From Acuticoccus sp051016205 (GTDB lineage Bacteria > Pseudomonadota > Alphaproteobacteria > Rhizobiales > Amorphaceae): 64,000 bases of DNA. The first letter of the stretch is position 1. Each line of letters starts with the position of its first letter. Positions 1-8,482 of this stretch are shown here, in pieces. The translations under genes were made by a program, and so were the position numbers. The notes below the pieces were generated by a model, which made no database searches, had not been told where the DNA came from, and saw nothing but the letters and a program-made list of their open reading frames with translations. The stretch covers positions 1,798,001-1,862,000 of the forward strand of contig CP136534.1 of the NCBI GenBank assembly GCA_051016205.1. The letters run 5' to 3'.

Positions 1-256
1 AATCGTTGGCGACGGCCAACTCCCCGATCTTGGCCTGAAGCTCCTTAGCCTGGTCCTCGTCGATCTCCGGCGTCTTCCGGCCGCCACGCTCGAACACACC
101 AGATGCGCCTTCAAGCAATGCACGCTTCCACTGATGGATCATTGTCGGATGAAGACCGAACCGGCTGGCCAGTTCAGATACCGTCTCCTCGCCTTTCACC
201 GCTTCCAGGGCGACCTTCGCCTTGAACTCCGCCGAATACTGTTTGCGCTTCGACAT
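1..256 (-). CDS. IS3-family transposase OrfA, N-terminal part (cut by window start)
   Basis: About 85 residues are visible, starting MSKRKQYSAEFKAKVALEAV and continuing through a helix-turn-helix with HPTMIHQWKRALLEG. This is the DNA-binding OrfA typical of two-ORF IS3 elements. OrfA is normally joined to the DDE-bearing OrfB by a -1 frameshift; OrfB is not in the window. The start is the ATG at 256, preceded by a purine-rich AGAAGGAGAT ribosome-binding site. Reading continues open to base 1, so whether the element is complete cannot be judged here. Confidence 0.85.
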   Translation of the reverse strand, partial: MSKRKQYSAEFKAKVALEAVKGEETVSELASRFGLHPTMIHQWKRALLEGASGVFERGGRKTPEIDEDQAKELQAKIGELAVAND

Positions 257-335
257 CTGTGATCTCCTTCTCGTCGAAGACCCGCAGCAACAAATCGTAG
301 CTTACGTCAGTGTCCGATTTCCGGGGAGTAGCTCA
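1..335 (-). mobile_element. IS3-family insertion sequence, one end only (rest lies outside the window)
   Basis: This is one end of an IS3-type element on the minus strand. The tip reads TGAGCTACTCCCCGGAAATC inward from 335 and begins with the TG dinucleotide usual for IS3 ends. The 5' end of its OrfA lies just inside. The element sits directly against the truncated C-terminal part of a flavin oxidoreductase gene, so it appears to have interrupted that gene. The other end and any target duplication are outside the window. Confidence 0.85.
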
Positions 336-799
336 GATTAGTGCCGGGTTGATATAGCCTGTGGCGAATACAATTGCACGTCGGGCAGAGAAGTTACCGC
401 GGTTCGTCCGCAAGGTAGCGACGCGCTCACCGTCCCATTCGACCACCTTAACCGTGGTGTTTGTCAAGATTTCGGCCCCCTGGTGCTTGGCAAGGTCGCC
501 GACCGCCCGGACCGCCGTGGTCGCGTACAAGATACCGGCGGAAACATCGAGCACAGCGTGGTCGAAGGCCGCGTTTGGATGGAGCTGCGGGTAACGCTCG
601 CACACAGCCTCGATATCCAACCGCTCGACGGGTAAACTTTCGGCCGCCATGACGGAGATGCTTGCTTGAGGGTAGCCGGCCGCCGACGTATTACTCCAAA
701 GCGAAAGAGTTTGCTCGCTCTGCGCGCCGAATGCGAGCACACCGCATGGCGTATAAAGCTGTTGCCCGCTATCAGCTTGAAACGTCCGCCACCACTCTA

Positions 800-1845
800 G
801 AGCATTTTCAATCTAATCGCAGTCGTATCCGGCTGCGGTGAACAGATTGCGGCACTCGTCCGGCGTGAGAGGTTTGATGACGTCGGCCACGGCATCCCAT
901 AGGTCTGGGATTGTGCGGCACGCGGCCTTGCGCAGCAGGGCCTTGAGCTTTGCGAAGACGTGCTCGATCGGGTTGAAATCAGGCGAATATGGCGGGAGGT
1001 AGAGGAGGTGAGCCCCGGCGGCTTCGATTGCCTCACGCACGGTAGCGACCTTGTGCGCCGGCAGGTTATCCATCACGACGGTGTCGCCGGGAGTGAGCTC
1101 AGGCGCCAAAACGCGTGTGACGTAGGTGGAGAAGGCCTCACCGTCCATCGCCCCGTCCAACAGCCATGGTGCCACGAGGCCGTCGCGGCGCAGCCCCGCC
1201 GTGAAGGTGGTGCTCTTCCAATGGCCGTGCGGGACCGGTGCGCGGCAGCGCTCGCCCCGCGGCGCCCGGCCTCGCAGCCGCGCCATCTTGGTCGATAAAC
1301 CGGTCTCGTCGATGAAGATCAGCCGGTCGGGATCGAGATCGGGCTGCCCCTCGAACCAGGCGCGCCGGCGCTCGGCGACGTCGGGACGATCCTGTTCTGC
1401 CGCGTGCGCGGTCTTTTTTTCAGTGTGATGCCGCGCTTGGCAAAGAAGTGCCACACCGTCGAGGGGCAGACCGTCACGCCCTTTTCGGCCCCGAGCCGTG
1501 CGGCGATTTCGGCCAGCGTGATGTCGGGCGCGGCCTCGACGAGACCAAGGATAAAGCCCTTATGGGGGTCGAGCTTGGAGCGAACCGGATGACCCTGGCG
1601 CGCCGGCTCCACGCTGCCGCTGCGCCGCCACAGCCGATGCCACGCGCCCGCCGTGGCAATACCGATCGCAAACCGCTGTGCCGCTTCGCGGTGAGACAAC
1701 CCCGCATCGATCGCCTCCACCACCCGGACCCGCAGATCCAGCCCCAACGCTCGCCCCATGACCCACCTCGCGAATCAACTTCGCAAGACCGAATCACAAT
1801 GGAATTGGCGAGCCGTTACCGACTCTACAATGGTTCAAACTGCTC
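800..1845 (-). mobile_element. IS630-family insertion sequence, complete, with TA target duplication
   Basis: The element is about 1,046 bp. Imperfect terminal inverted repeats (GAGCATTTTCAATC at the left end, GAGCAGTTTGAACC read inward from the right end) are flanked on both sides by CTAG, which contains the duplicated TA typical of IS630/Tc1 insertion (798-799 and 1846-1847). It carries one transposase read in two overlapping frames. It lies inside an FAD oxidoreductase gene, which it splits. The intact DDE residues and ends suggest it may still be mobile. Confidence 0.9.
813..1759 (-). CDS. IS630-family transposase, probably expressed by -1 frameshifting
   Basis: The 5' frame starts MGRALGLDLRVRVVEAID and encodes the N-terminal helix-turn-helix region. 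It would stop at 1319. The 3' frame encodes the DDE catalytic domain, with FIDETGLSTKM (first Asp), VVMDNLPAHK (second Asp) and YSPDFNPIEHVF (Glu). The frames overlap at a run of seven A residues on the coding strand (1414-1420) followed by G. Slipping back one base joins ITLKK to KTAHAAEQDRPDV, which is the continuous sequence expected for this family. Two-frame IS630 transposases of this kind are known. The alternative is a simple frameshift mutation, but the slippery site sits exactly where fusion is needed. Confidence 0.85.
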
Positions 1846-2129
1846 TAGCGAGTTTTTACTGAGCGCTGTCAGATGTCGATCGGCGCCATACATTGTTCGG
1901 AAGCATTTTGTCGAATCGCCTGAACTGGATTTCAGACTTTTCAGCGAAAGCGAACTTGCGCTTTCCAGTAGCATCACCTCTTTTTTCTGGGCAGCGAGAT
2001 GGTAGGCCGCACAAACGTCGACAATGCCGCCGCCAACGACTATGTAGTCACACCGCATGTCTATTCCGATGTGCCGCGCTCCCCGTCACGCAGAAGCATT
2101 GCTCCGCATACCAGCGGCCGCTCGGTGGC

Positions 2130-3761
2130 TTAGACCAGCTGCGCATCAGCGCATCCTCTGGCAAATTGTACCTGTCCGACCGTGTCACGGAGGAACTGTT
2201 CCAGCGGGTCGATGTGGTGGCGAACGTGCCACGCGCCAACGGGAAGACCGGCACGGCTGGCCACGAAGTGACGGTCGTAAACCGTATCGGTGAACACGGC
2301 GAACAGATCCTCCAAAAGATGATGGACACCCACTAACTCGCCCCGGCCAAACGCTCTCAAGACAGGATGGATGAACGCGCTGCGGTCGGCATCTTCAGAT
2401 TGCGGTAGCCGGGGAATGGCAAACACGTCCCCATCATAAGCCCCCCACTCGAAGCCTATAAGAACATATAGCGGACAATGCCCAAACCGCTCATGCGCAT
2501 AGTCGATGGGGAGTTCGCAGTAATACCGAATTTCGCCAAACTCCAGGACGAGCACGTCGACCAGGACTCCGAACTGGAAGAACGTCCTGGCGCTTCGGGT
2601 CATGCGCCGTGCCAGCCACTCGGCAAGTTCGCGCGTGTCGGACGGCGGCTTCTGATGGGGAAACGGAACGGCGTGGTATCGCTCTTCCAAGAGATGGAAC
2701 AAGGTTCGGGCATTGTAGCGGAACCCGCCGATGAACGGGCTGGAAGCCTTCTGAAAATCGTTGGTCTGTGCGGGCGCGCCGACGAAGAAAAGGCCGGGTA
2801 TGTTTTCCGATTCCCACGTGCTCGTCATCGCCGGAAAGCGGCCTTCGATGGCACAAACCGGTTGGCAAGCTTTGCCGAACATCGACAAGTTAGCCTCAAA
2901 GCCCGTGCAATTGATGAGCCGATCGACGACGAACGTTTCTACTTCACCGTCTGCCTGGGTATAGGCAACCGAAACCAAGTACTCTGCGCCGCGACGTTCA
3001 ATGGAGGTTACCGAGGCGTCGAGAAGCTTGGCGAGAACAAGTTTCAGCTGGTAGGTGTCCAGCGGTCCGGTGAGATGCGCCCTCACATGACCACTGTGCT
3101 TACTGTTCCAGGCGAGCGTTAGCGGATCCGGACTGACCATCAGAACGATGGACGCCGTCTCTTACACAATATTCGCTATTTCGAAAGCGGAGTTGCGCTT
3201 GCCCAGTATCATCACCCGTTGCCCGGAATAGTCGTCCGGCCGCACGCTGACGTTATCGTAGTGTTCGGTGACAACGTGGAAACCGGGGATTGGCGGATGG
3301 CGGGGTTTTAGAGCCGCCGCCATAACGAGACTACGGGTTAGAAATGTATCGCCGCTCTCGCTTTCGAGAACAAACCGGTCGCCGTCGTGTGCGACGGTAG
3401 TGACATTTGTTGCGGTACGCACGCGAAGTCGATGATGCTCGCAGAACGCTTTCAAGTAGTTCACCATGCTATCGGCACGGGGTAGTAGGCGCTGATCGAA
3501 ATCTCGGAACCGGGGCCCATCGGCGGCAAGCAACGAGTTCCAGTCGCCCTTCCACTGAAATTCTTGGTCATCCGTTGGATAAGGCGGGCGATTGAAAGAA
3601 ATCAAAGAACGCGCTCGCGGGTAGTGGCGAAAGAAAGATCCAACATCCTGATGTTTCTCAAGTATTACATAGTCTCGGCCGGCAGATTGGAGAAAGTGCC
3701 CCATTTGCAGGCCTGCGGGACCGCCTCCCAACACGATAGTACCGATCTCGTAAATCGCCAT
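2130..3761 (-). pseudogene. FAD/NAD(P)-binding oxidoreductase (FOXRED2-like monooxygenase family) with one in-frame stop
   Basis: The reading frame runs from the ATG at 3761 to 2130 (543 codons) with a single internal TAA at 3162-3164. N-terminal residues show VLGGGPAGLQMGHFL (FAD motif), RSLISFNRPP and DWNSLL, which recall FOXRED2-type flavin monooxygenases. The second nucleotide motif reads ILGKRNSAFE where the family has GKGNSAFE. After the stop the same frame continues ETASIVLMVS, then LTGPLDTYQLK and the conserved INCTGFEANLSMF. Both the stop and the Gly-to-Arg change point to loss of function. A downstream ATG at 3140 could only give a fragment without FAD-binding parts. Confidence 0.85.
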
Positions 3762-4057
3762 TGACGTGGGGTCTTCTTAAACGCAAAAGTTAACTCAAAG
3801 TGCTACAGGTTGTTCATGTCAACTGCAGGCACCGGCTGTGGAAATTCCGTCCCTTTTTGAAAACCGATCGGCCACCCCGATCTCAACGAAACTGCCGCCT
3901 CACGATGGTCGACGCTCCGAGCGCTAAAGCAAGATCTTTCGCGCGATGGGAGGGGGTGGCTGAGAGGTAAACCCATCACCCCGGCGACTATAAATTGTGG
4001 ACCGCGCCTCCCATCAGCTAGGTGAGTCAAACCTATACCAATGCAACATGGGCTTCG
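3762..4057. other. Intergenic region upstream of the oxidoreductase pseudogene
   Basis: About 300 bp between the end of the RTX protein gene and the start of the FOXRED2-like pseudogene, both on the minus strand. Short open frames here show no recognisable domain or ribosome-binding site. The stretch should contain the promoter of the pseudogene operon, but I cannot point to convincing -35/-10 boxes. No terminator-like hairpin with a T-run was seen. Confidence 0.4.
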
Positions 4058-6049
4058 TTACGCAAGTATCTCAAAGTCAAAGGGGGTCGAACTCCCCGAA
4101 CCCGGAACAATGTCGGCCACGATCGTCGTGCCATCGGTGGTGCCGTCGGTGATCCAAAGCTCCTGCCCTTCGGTCGGGGTAAACGCCCGGAACACGACTT
4201 TGTCACCGACGGCGGTGAGTTCGGCGATGCGCGAGCCGTCGGGTCCGGGATTGATGTCCTTCAGGAGTTCGGTGCCGTCGGCGGTGCCGTCGCTCACCCA
4301 CAGCTCGTCGCCGTGGATGCCGTCGTTGACCCGGAAAACCAGCTTATCTTCAGCAACCTCGAACTGCGTTCCCGAGGTCAGCGTGTCGCTGCCGCCCGCG
4401 TTGATGCTCTCAACGAGTTCCGTCCCGCCGGGCTCCCCGTTGGTCTTCCACAGTTCGAATCCGCCATCGCTCCGCTGATTGGCTTGGAAAAACAATTCGT
4501 CGCCGACGACGGCCATATCCAGCAGGCTGAAATTGTTCATGCCGAGGTCGGCAACAAGCTCAGTGCCATCGACAGTTCCGTTTGTGCGCCACAGATCGAA
4601 GCCGCCGGCGCCGTCGCCGCGGGCGAAATAGGCCAGTCCCTCAAAGATCTCGACGGAGTCCGGCCGAGAGATGATGCCCTCCGTGAGCTCGATCGTACCG
4701 GCTTCTGTGCCGTCGGAGATCCATAGGTCCGAGGGCCTGGATCCAACCGAAAAAAGAAGCTTCCCGTCCAGCCCTTTGAGGGGGGCGAGAATTGAATTCC
4801 CAGGGCCGTCGTTGATGTCTTTGACCAGACGCGTCCCGCCCACTGTCCCGTCAGTGCGCCACAGCTCACTGCCCTCGTCCGGCGTGCTCGCTATGAAGAA
4901 GAGCTGATCGCCGACTGGGGTCAGACGGCTCGGAAAGGAGCTGCTTGCGTCGGGGTTGAGATCGGCGAACAAGACGGTTCCGCCCTCCGAGCCATCGGTC
5001 ACGTAGAGCTCGACTCCCGTCGCCGATTCCTCAGCCGTGAAGAAAGCGCGGTCCCCGAGGACGGCGTAGTTGTTCGGGAAAGACCGGCCAGCATCTGGCA
5101 CGATATCGCGAACGATTTTTGTCCCAGCCTCCGTGCCATCGGTGAACCATGGTTCTGTCCCCTCCGTCGTCGTCGACGCGCTGAAGAGGAAGCCGTTCTT
5201 GAAGGGTGTCAGCTGCTCAAGCCCCGACCCGGTGCCTCCGTTGGGATCGACGACGAACTCAGTGCCGGCTTCGGTTCCGTTGCTCTTGTAGATGCCCCTC
5301 GCATTCCCGAATTCGGCGAAGAAGTAGAACGTGGGCGGCGGTGGCGCGACGTCTACCGTCAAGGTGGCGCTGTCGCTGTCGCCGTCGACGTCGCGCACTT
5401 CGTAAGTAACGACAAAGTCCTCTCCACCATCAAGTCCCGTTGTGTCGAATACGACTTGATTTTCAGCATCGAGCGTCGCGCGACCACCTGCGTCGTCGAT
5501 GAGAATCACGGATGCGACGAGATCGGGTACGCTGTCATTGGCCAGGACGTCGACTGTCGCCGGACCGTCACCTACCTCGATGGTCTTGCTGTCGTCGTTC
5601 GCGATGACCGGGTCGTCCTGCGGCGTCAAGGCGACACCGTCCACGAGGAATTCCACGTCCTCGATCTTCCTGATGCGCAGTCCTAGCGAGGCGAACTTGA
5701 AGCCGAACCCCGGATCAAAGGACTCGCTCTTGGCGTTGTAGCGCGCGAGATCTTTCTGGAGATCTTCCGACGTCCACGTCTCGGCGGTCATGGAGATCGT
5801 GAAAGAGTCGTTACCGCGACCGCCATGATAAATGTCGAAGTATGAGGCATTGAGTTCGGCATCGTACATCAAGCTGTCGTCGCCGAACCCGCCCTTTACG
5901 ATATCGCTCCCGGCCCCGCCCGCAAGCGTATCATTCCCGCGAAATCCAAGGATGAGCTCGTTGGTGTCTCGACCAGCGTTAAAGTCATCTGCAAAGGTTC
6001 CGAACCAATAACCAATGCCGCTTGCGGACCTGATCTCCATTGTTTCCAC
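4058..6049 (-). CDS. Large secreted RTX-type protein with VCBS-like domain and nine ELWxTDGT repeats
   Basis: A 663-residue, acidic protein with no N-terminal signal peptide. Residues about 35-60 hold calcium-binding nonapeptide repeats (GFRGNDTLAGGAGSDIVKGG). Residues about 146-235 resemble a cadherin/VCBS-type domain (DDSKTIEVGDGPATVDVLAND, split here for length at VLA/ND). From residue 250 to the end there are nine repeats of 44-50 residues carrying a motif such as ELWRTDGTVGGT, starting near 251, 299, 347, 395, 441, 485, 532, 582 and 630. Such repeats probably form a beta-propeller-like or solenoid surface. RTX motifs imply type I secretion, but no exporter genes are nearby. The function is unknown; adhesion or matrix binding is an inference. 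It appears intact amid decayed neighbours. Confidence 0.8.
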   Translation of the reverse strand: METMEIRSASGIGYWFGTFADDFNAGRDTNELILGFRGNDTLAGGAGSDIVKGGFGDDSLMYDAELNASYFDIYHGGRGNDSFTISMTAETWTSEDLQKDLARYNAKSESFDPGFGFKFASLGLRIRKIEDVEFLVDGVALTPQDDPVIANDDSKTIEVGDGPATVDVLANDSVPDLVASVILIDDAGGRATLDAENQVVFDTTGLDGGEDFVVTYEVRDVDGDSDSATLTVDVAPPPPTFYFFAEFGNARGIYKSNGTEAGTEFVVDPNGGTGSGLEQLTPFKNGFLFSASTTTEGTEPWFTDGTEAGTKIVRDIVPDAGRSFPNNYAVLGDRAFFTAEESATGVELYVTDGSEGGTVLFADLNPDASSSFPSRLTPVGDQLFFIASTPDEGSELWRTDGTVGGTRLVKDINDGPGNSILAPLKGLDGKLLFSVGSRPSDLWISDGTEAGTIELTEGIISRPDSVEIFEGLAYFARGDGAGGFDLWRTNGTVDGTELVADLGMNNFSLLDMAVVGDELFFQANQRSDGGFELWKTNGEPGGTELVESINAGGSDTLTSGTQFEVAEDKLVFRVNDGIHGDELWVSDGTADGTELLKDINPGPDGSRIAELTAVGDKVVFRAFTPTEGQELWITDGTTDGTTIVADIVPGSGSSTPFDFEILA

Positions 6050-7173
6050 CTAGACAGTTAATAGACGCCTTTGTTTCATTCTGTGATTGAACAACTCAGG
6101 CTTGAAATTGTCAAATTTATGACTGATTGTGCGACAATGCGCCTTGATATTGACCAAAAAAATCAATTACCCGCTGGTTCATCACTGATTGGAGGCGTTT
6201 CCACTGGATGGATGGGCGTGACATCGCATGCAACTCGGCGCCAATGGCCGCCTCGGAACCGACTTGCGGATGAACTTCTGCGATACTTTGAGACCACTCT
6301 CGACAGTAATGGATATCTGTAACCTTGATGTGCGGCGTGGTTTCCATTCTTGGCGGTGTGATCTGCAACGCAGTCGATTCATATTGGTTGACGCGTTTGC
6401 GCGATGCGTTGGGGAACGCCGCGATTAATACTCGGGGACGGACGCCGCACGCTGCATTCCATGCAACCATCAACCAGGGGCAACCCGACCAGCAGATCCC
6501 AGCAGTAGCTTAAGTAAGAAAGCGCCCGAACCTTCCAACCGACGTGCAGCACTTCGGTTGAAGCGCTGCAGTCTGTCCCTCACTCAGACGACGACGTGGG
6601 AATGTCTATGCTGCCACCGGTCTAAAGTCGCGGCCATTTTTTGGGCTCTATGGCCGGACGGCCCTACTCTGGATTGAAGCCAAACGGAATTGAAATCGTG
6701 CCGGCAGGCCACTTTTTTCACTCAAACAGCGTAAGGACCTGTCTAGATTGTATAGTGCTTTATTTTTCAATCGCTCATGTGCCGTGCTTTCATTTGGAGA
6801 ATCTAGGAATGGTCGGAGAAATCCCAAGAAGCGGTGGTGGTGGATAGGGTGGCCAGGAGGCATTACACTGGGTGGTGAAGCTCTGAGACTGCTTTGTTAG
6901 TATGAAGTTCATGAAGTAGATAGTGTCGCATGCTTGAAGTTGAATCTCGATCCTAATATTCAAAGCATGTAAGAGGCTGGTTTTTAATGATTCACACATT
7001 GTATCCGAGACAAACTGCCATTATTATTTTTCCGTACGATCCGATATACACGATTATAATGATGTCATGTTTTAGGATGAAGATATCGCCTCTGCCGCGC
7101 CTTATTCTGGTGGTTTGGTTGTGATGCGCGCGCCGGTTGATTTATGTAATGAAGTGATGCCAGGCTGACCGAC
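6050..7173. other. Gene-poor stretch of about 1.1 kb, partly AT-rich
   Basis: No reading frame here has a recognisable domain, a good ribosome-binding site or coding-like composition. The right part (about 6880-7080) is clearly richer in A and T than the rest of the window. Together with flanking insertion sequences this looks like remnant or foreign DNA. It may hold the promoter of the RTX gene close to 6050. I see no RNA gene or inverted repeats I would defend. Confidence 0.4.
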
Positions 7174-7241
7174 TGAGCCTCCCCCAGTGAAGTGGCCCAT
7201 GCTGAGGTATGGCTCCGTGGAGCCAGACGAGGAGGACCAAG

Positions 7242-7532
7242 ATGCCGAGGAAGAGGCGCAAGGCTGAAGAGATCGTTGCGAAGCTGCGCCAAGTGGATGT
7301 GCTGACGGGGCAAGGCATGCCGGTTGCTGACGCGATCCGTCAGATTGGGGTGACGGAAGTCACTTGTTATAGATGGCGCAAGGAGTACGGCGGACTGAAG
7401 AGCGTTCAGGTCCGTCGGATCAAGGATTTGGAGCAAGAGAACGCTCGGCTTAGACGTGCGGTGTCGGATCTCACCTTGGACAAGTTGATCTTGCCGGAGG
7501 CGTCCAGGGGCTCCGGCTTGCCGGCTGCGTAG
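7242..7532 (+). CDS. IS407-group transposase OrfA
   Basis: Ninety-six residues starting MPRKRRKAEEIVAKLRQVDV, followed by a helix-turn-helix (GMPVADAIRQIGVTEVTCYR) and a leucine-zipper-like helix ending LRRAVSDLTLDKLIL. This is the OrfA of IS3-family IS407-group elements, which binds the terminal repeats and is fused to OrfB by frameshifting. The ATG at 7242 is chosen because a GAGGAGGACC ribosome-binding site precedes it; an upstream in-frame start at 7209 lacks one. The C-terminal tail (PEASRGSGLPAA) departs from the usual sequence. Confidence 0.85.
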   Translation: MPRKRRKAEEIVAKLRQVDVLTGQGMPVADAIRQIGVTEVTCYRWRKEYGGLKSVQVRRIKDLEQENARLRRAVSDLTLDKLILPEASRGSGLPAA

Positions 7533-8447
7533 CACAACTTCTGAGCCCTTCGCGTCGGCGGGCGTGCGTTGAGCACGTCCGCAGTGTTCTGGATTTGCCT
7601 GAGCGTCGCGTGTGCCGCGTTGTCGGGCAGCATCGCTCCACGGTAGCGCAAAGTTCCCCAGGGCCGGGAGGACGAGGCGCGGCTCACCGAAGACATCATC
7701 GAGCTGGCACGGCAGTACGGGCGATATGGCACGCGCCGGATCGCCGAGTTGTTGCGCCGGGCCGGCTGGCAGGTGAACGACAGCCAAGTCGAGCGGATCT
7801 GGAGACGCGAAGGGCTGAAGGCACCGGCCCGGCAACCCAAGCGGGGCCGGCTGTGGCTGAATGACGGGTCGTGCGTTCGGCTCCGCGCAGAACGGCCGAA
7901 ACACGTGTGGTCGTATGATTTTATGGAGGATCGCACCCATGACGGGCGGACGTATCGCATGCTGAATGTGGTCGACGCGTTCACCCACGCGTGTCTCGCG
8001 ATCCGAGTTGGCCGCCGACTGAAGAGCGCTGACGTGATCGATGTCCTGTCAGATCTGTTTATCCTGCGCGGCGTGCCGAGCCATTTTCGCTCGGACAACG
8101 GCCCCGAATTCGTCGCCACGGCGGTCCAGTGGATCCATGGGGTGGGGGCCAGCACTGCGTATATCGCTCCTGGGAGCCCTTGGGAGAACGGATACATCGA
8201 GAGCTTCAAGGCTCGAATGCGCGACGAACGCCTCGACGGTGAGATCTTCTATACTCTCCGCGAGGCCCGCACCGTGATCGAAAGCTGGCGCCGCCACTAC
8301 AACAGCGTCCGCCCGCACAGCGCTCTCGGCTACCAGGCTCCGGCCCCAGAGACGACGGTGTTCCTGCCATCCGCCTGGCCGGCTCCGCTCGTGGGAGCGG
8401 CTCCGCCCGCCAGGCTACCGCTGGCGCAAAAACCAACACTTCACTAA
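7500..8447 (+). pseudogene. IS407-group transposase OrfB (DDE integrase), frameshifted
   Basis: The 5' part is read in one frame (LLSPSRRRACVEHVRSVLD, PERRVCRVVGQHRST). The rest is in another (RIAELLRRAGWQV, then the rve integrase core with VWSYDFMEDRTHDGR, FRSDNGPEF and ENGYIESFKARMRDE supplying the DDE residues). The switch is at about 7642, where ACGGTAGCGC has one base more than the expected ACG-NNN-CGC, so a single inserted base breaks the gene. The catalytic core itself is intact in the downstream frame. Programmed frameshifting is unlikely because the lesion is not at the OrfA/OrfB junction and no slippery run is present. Confidence 0.8.
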
Positions 8448-8482
8448 CTTTGGGACTGGACCACATCGTGGGCGCCGCTCAA

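Larger units (their letters stand above)
336..2058 (-). pseudogene. FAD-dependent oxidoreductase (DAO / sarcosine-oxidase-like), broken by two insertion sequences
   Basis: Two fragments of one minus-strand gene. The N-terminal part (2058 to about 1848) starts MRCDYIVVGGG and has the Rossmann FAD motif, although the third glycine of GxGxxG is Asp (GGGIVD). The middle part (about 797 to 336) contains GVLAFGAQ and continues to FATGYINPALI, where it meets the IS3 end at 335. An IS630 element separates them. Removing it together with one TA copy joins the reading frame without a shift (KNSLE then WWRTFQ), as expected for a DAO-family amine oxidase. The true C-terminus is missing. It follows another oxidoreductase pseudogene on the same strand with a 71-bp gap, suggesting a former two-gene operon. 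Confidence 0.85.
7174..8457 (+). mobile_element. IS3-family insertion sequence, IS407 group, with disrupted OrfB
   Basis: The element carries OrfA and OrfB on the plus strand. A shared terminal core, AGTGAAGTG at 7186-7194 and its reverse complement at 8437-8445, supports the inverted ends. Exact boundaries are uncertain by several bases, and I could not confirm a 4-bp target duplication. It abuts a serine recombinase remnant on the right. A one-base insertion in OrfB probably makes it immobile on its own. Confidence 0.75.

Noticed and set aside
3803..4030. Possible 75-residue gene between the RTX gene and the oxidoreductase pseudogene
   Set aside because: No ribosome-binding site, no homology and non-coding-like composition.
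6117..6473. 118-residue minus-strand frame and overlapping plus-strand frames in the gene-poor stretch
   Set aside because: Neither strand gives a recognisable family, a start signal or coding bias, so none is reported as a gene.
7065..7988. Long minus-strand frame across the IS407-group element
   Set aside because: It runs opposite the transposase genes and shows no domain; the plus-strand DDE and helix-turn-helix motifs are decisive.
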